From NCBI RefSeq assembly GCF_002994745.2, contig NC_037089.1, positions 86,824,347 through 86,888,346 on the forward strand: a stretch of DNA of 64,000 nucleotides, given 5' to 3'. Both the position numbers and the translations under genes were made by a program. Within the stretch, counting starts at the first letter, position 1, and each line of letters begins with the position of its first letter. This DNA is from Rosa chinensis (taxonomy: Eukaryota; Streptophyta; Magnoliopsida; Rosales; Rosaceae). Shown piece by piece: positions 63,892-64,000 of the stretch. Under the pieces are notes generated by a model. It searched no databases, was not told the DNA's origin, and worked only from the letters and a program-made list of their open reading frames with translations.

Positions 63892-64000
63892 CTTTACTCA
63901 TTACCAGTGTCATAATAAGTAGGAATTGTTCAACGGTAAGATTGGGAACAATTGCTTGAAGTTTATGAACGGTAGAATGAACGGTAGCCATGATAAACAA

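Larger units (their letters stand above)
60318..64000 (-). mobile_element. Second Ty1/copia element, degenerate, right part outside the window
   Basis: Minus-strand copia order is recovered reading from right to left: gag start near 63991 (MATVHSTVHKLQ), protease (WIIDSGATNHI), integrase, reverse transcriptase, RNase H, polypurine GAGGGGGAG (60522-60530) and an LTR beginning TGTTGAGAATC at 60521. The frame is broken at several points, so the element is dead. Its other LTR and target duplication lie beyond the right edge. Confidence 0.88.

Overview
The window is nuclear DNA of a flowering plant (eudicot). Genes are intron-rich with GT-AG introns, and the recognisable proteins are plant-type (augmin AUG6, PUX1, RAD5A, PP2A B' of the eta/theta clade). 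The general look of the proteins and repeats suggests Rosaceae (Fragaria/Rosa-like), but that is an inference and not proven here.

Positions 1-33500 are a gene-dense arm. In order: the 5' end of a CXE11/16-type carboxylesterase (minus); a seven-exon gene for a small acidic protein with a SUMO-interacting-type motif and a SAP-like C-terminus (minus, family not recognised); a WDR3/UTP12 copy that is probably a pseudogene (minus); a PP2A B'/B56 subunit (minus); augmin subunit AUG6/HAUS6 (minus, 13 clean exons); PUX1, a CDC48 adaptor (plus); and RAD5A, a SNF2/RING DNA-damage-tolerance ATPase (minus, 20 clean exons). AUG6 and PUX1 are divergent; PUX1 and RAD5A are convergent. These are unrelated housekeeping functions (ribosome assembly, mitosis, proteostasis, replication repair), not an operon-like unit.

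Positions 33682-51316 are a nest of mobile DNA. A 248-bp non-autonomous Helitron with exact A|TC...CTAG|T ends lies 194 bp upstream of the RAD5A start codon. Beyond it are a Pif1/Helitron-helicase remnant, an unrecognised two-exon coding stretch, an RPA70-like gene and a second Helitron 3' end (hairpin + CTAG). A Ty1/copia element (35972-48932, 216-bp LTRs differing at one base, 5-bp duplication GGTAC) sits inside this. Inside the copia pol gene is a 5.7-kb CACTA element (40242-45952, 3-bp duplication TAT) that carries exons of a PP2C phosphatase and an RNase H-like fragment.

Positions 51317-58215 hold low-complexity AT arrays, two copies of a 5'-leader-like segment and a broken partial copy of RAD5A (exons 1-5). 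A short piece resembling RAD5A intron 14 at about 51325 lies in the same relative order, suggesting an old tandem duplication of RAD5A that was later dismantled.

Positions 59900-64000 hold the start of a small C2H2 zinc-finger gene, cut by a second, degenerate copia element on the minus strand that runs off the right edge. Exon boundaries were read by eye from splice consensus, reading frame and remembered family conservation; no search was run.
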